Assembly: GCA_958405355.1 (NCBI GenBank)
Contig: CATYEA010000129.1
Location: forward strand, 1-5,856
Length of the DNA stretch: 5,856 nucleotides
Source: an uncultured Lachnospiraceae bacterium
GTDB taxonomy: Bacteria > Bacillota > Clostridia > Lachnospirales > Lachnospiraceae
Direction of reading: 5' to 3'
The notes below the pieces were generated by a model that worked only from the letters and a program-made list of their open reading frames with translations, searched no databases and was not told the origin of the DNA. The position numbers and the translations under genes were made by a program. Shown here one piece after another: positions 5,285 to 5,856 of this stretch. The number at the start of each line of letters is the position of its first letter. Positions within the stretch are counted from its first letter, which is position 1.

Positions 5285-5856
5285 ATGGATAAATTTTTAA
5301 TTGTGACAAATCAGGATAAAGACAGAGAACTTCGGGTGACGAAGGAGATTAAAAGGTATATTGAGTCCAGGGATTGTACCTGTCATCTGGCAGAGCCATT
5401 AGCCGGCACAGATTTGCTGCAGACAGGCTATACGGATATGAGCAAACTCCAGGAGGATGTGGAGTGTGTCATTGTGCTCGGTGGTGACGGCACATTTATC
5501 CAGGCAGTTCGGGATTTTGCAGGGCTGGATATTCCGCTGGTCGGTGTCAATATGGGAACCGTTGGCTTTTTGGCTGCCATTGATCTGGATGGTCTGCATG
5601 ATGGCCTTGACGCCCTCATTGATGGGAAATTTGCGATTCAGCATCGAATCATGCTGTATGGTCAGGTTTACCGGGAAGGCCGGCGGCTCCAGAAAAGTAT
5701 TGCCTTTAATGACGTCATTGTGACCCGTTCCGGTTTTTCCCGGTTGGTAGAGTTAAAAATTTATGTCAACGATCAGTTATTGGATATTTATGCCGCGGAT
5801 GGTGTCATCGTATCCACGCCAACGGGTTCGACAGGTTATAATCTGTCGGCCGGAGG
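5285..5856 (+). CDS. nadK: NAD kinase, N-terminal part (3' end outside window)
   Basis: NAD kinase phosphorylates NAD to NADP in the cytoplasm, using ATP or polyphosphate, and is normally the only source of NADP. The first 190 complete codons are present and the frame is open at the right edge; the family is usually 260-300 residues, so about a third is missing. Read directly from the ATG at 5285, the protein begins MDKFLIVTNQDKD. It shows the catalytic GGDGT motif (66-70, D68 the presumed base), the NMGTVGFLA strand-turn (89-97), the NE/D motif as FNDV (141-144, N142-D143), ADG (171-173), and TPTGSTGYNLSAG (178-190), which binds the nucleotide. A small variation is V93 where leucine is commoner (GTLGFL). 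The good ribosome site and the short gap after tlyA place it in the same operon. In related Clostridia argR and recN commonly follow; that cannot be checked here. Confidence 0.95.
   Translation, partial: MDKFLIVTNQDKDRELRVTKEIKRYIESRDCTCHLAEPLAGTDLLQTGYTDMSKLQEDVECVIVLGGDGTFIQAVRDFAGLDIPLVGVNMGTVGFLAAIDLDGLHDGLDALIDGKFAIQHRIMLYGQVYREGRRLQKSIAFNDVIVTRSGFSRLVELKIYVNDQLLDIYAADGVIVSTPTGSTGYNLSAG

Noticed and set aside
5457..5723. 88-codon + strand open frame overlapping nadK
   Set aside because: It is out of frame with the GGDGT-containing nadK reading frame and shows no motif or start signal.
1..5856. A novel defence system, mobile element, CRISPR array or RNA gene
   Set aside because: Every part of the window is accounted for by conserved housekeeping genes with very short gaps; no transposase, integrase, repeat array or tRNA/rRNA signature was seen.

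Overview
The window is an ordinary, densely packed piece of core bacterial chromosome. It holds seven genes, all on the + strand, in the order nusB (3' end only) - xseA - xseB - ispA - dxs - tlyA - nadK (5' part only). This order is a well-known conserved cluster of Clostridia, in which argR and recN commonly follow nadK. The protein sequences, frequent CGG arginine codons and moderate G+C (judged by eye) suggest a Lachnospiraceae-like Firmicute. The genus cannot be set from this sequence alone.

Layout: the last 71 codons of nusB (transcription antitermination factor) end in a 4-base ATGA overlap with xseA, the large subunit of exonuclease VII. xseB, the small subunit, starts inside the 3' end of xseA. 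After a 32-base gap come ispA (farnesyl diphosphate synthase) and, 16 bases later, dxs (1-deoxy-D-xylulose-5-phosphate synthase). A second ATGA overlap leads into tlyA (S4-domain 2'-O-rRNA methyltransferase, often mislabelled hemolysin A). Twelve bases later nadK (NAD kinase) begins and runs off the window edge. The largest gap between genes is 32 bases, and no promoter, terminator, RNA gene, mobile element or CRISPR array was seen. The genes therefore look like one segment of a single polycistronic transcript whose promoter and terminator both lie outside.

How the genes relate: xseA and xseB make the two subunits of one nuclease. dxs and ispA make the first committed enzyme of the MEP isoprenoid pathway and the enzyme that assembles its C5 products into C15 prenyl diphosphate. 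nusB and tlyA both concern ribosomal RNA, its transcription and its methylation. nadK supplies NADP. The DXP reductoisomerase step of the MEP pathway uses NADPH, but a specific functional link from that is inference only.

All complete genes have intact reading frames and the expected catalytic motifs. I found no undescribed system here. The items worth a second look are small: an imperfect direct repeat and a short hairpin at the xseB-ispA junction, a perfect 17-base direct repeat inside dxs, alternative upstream starts for dxs, and the lack of a Shine-Dalgarno sequence before xseA.
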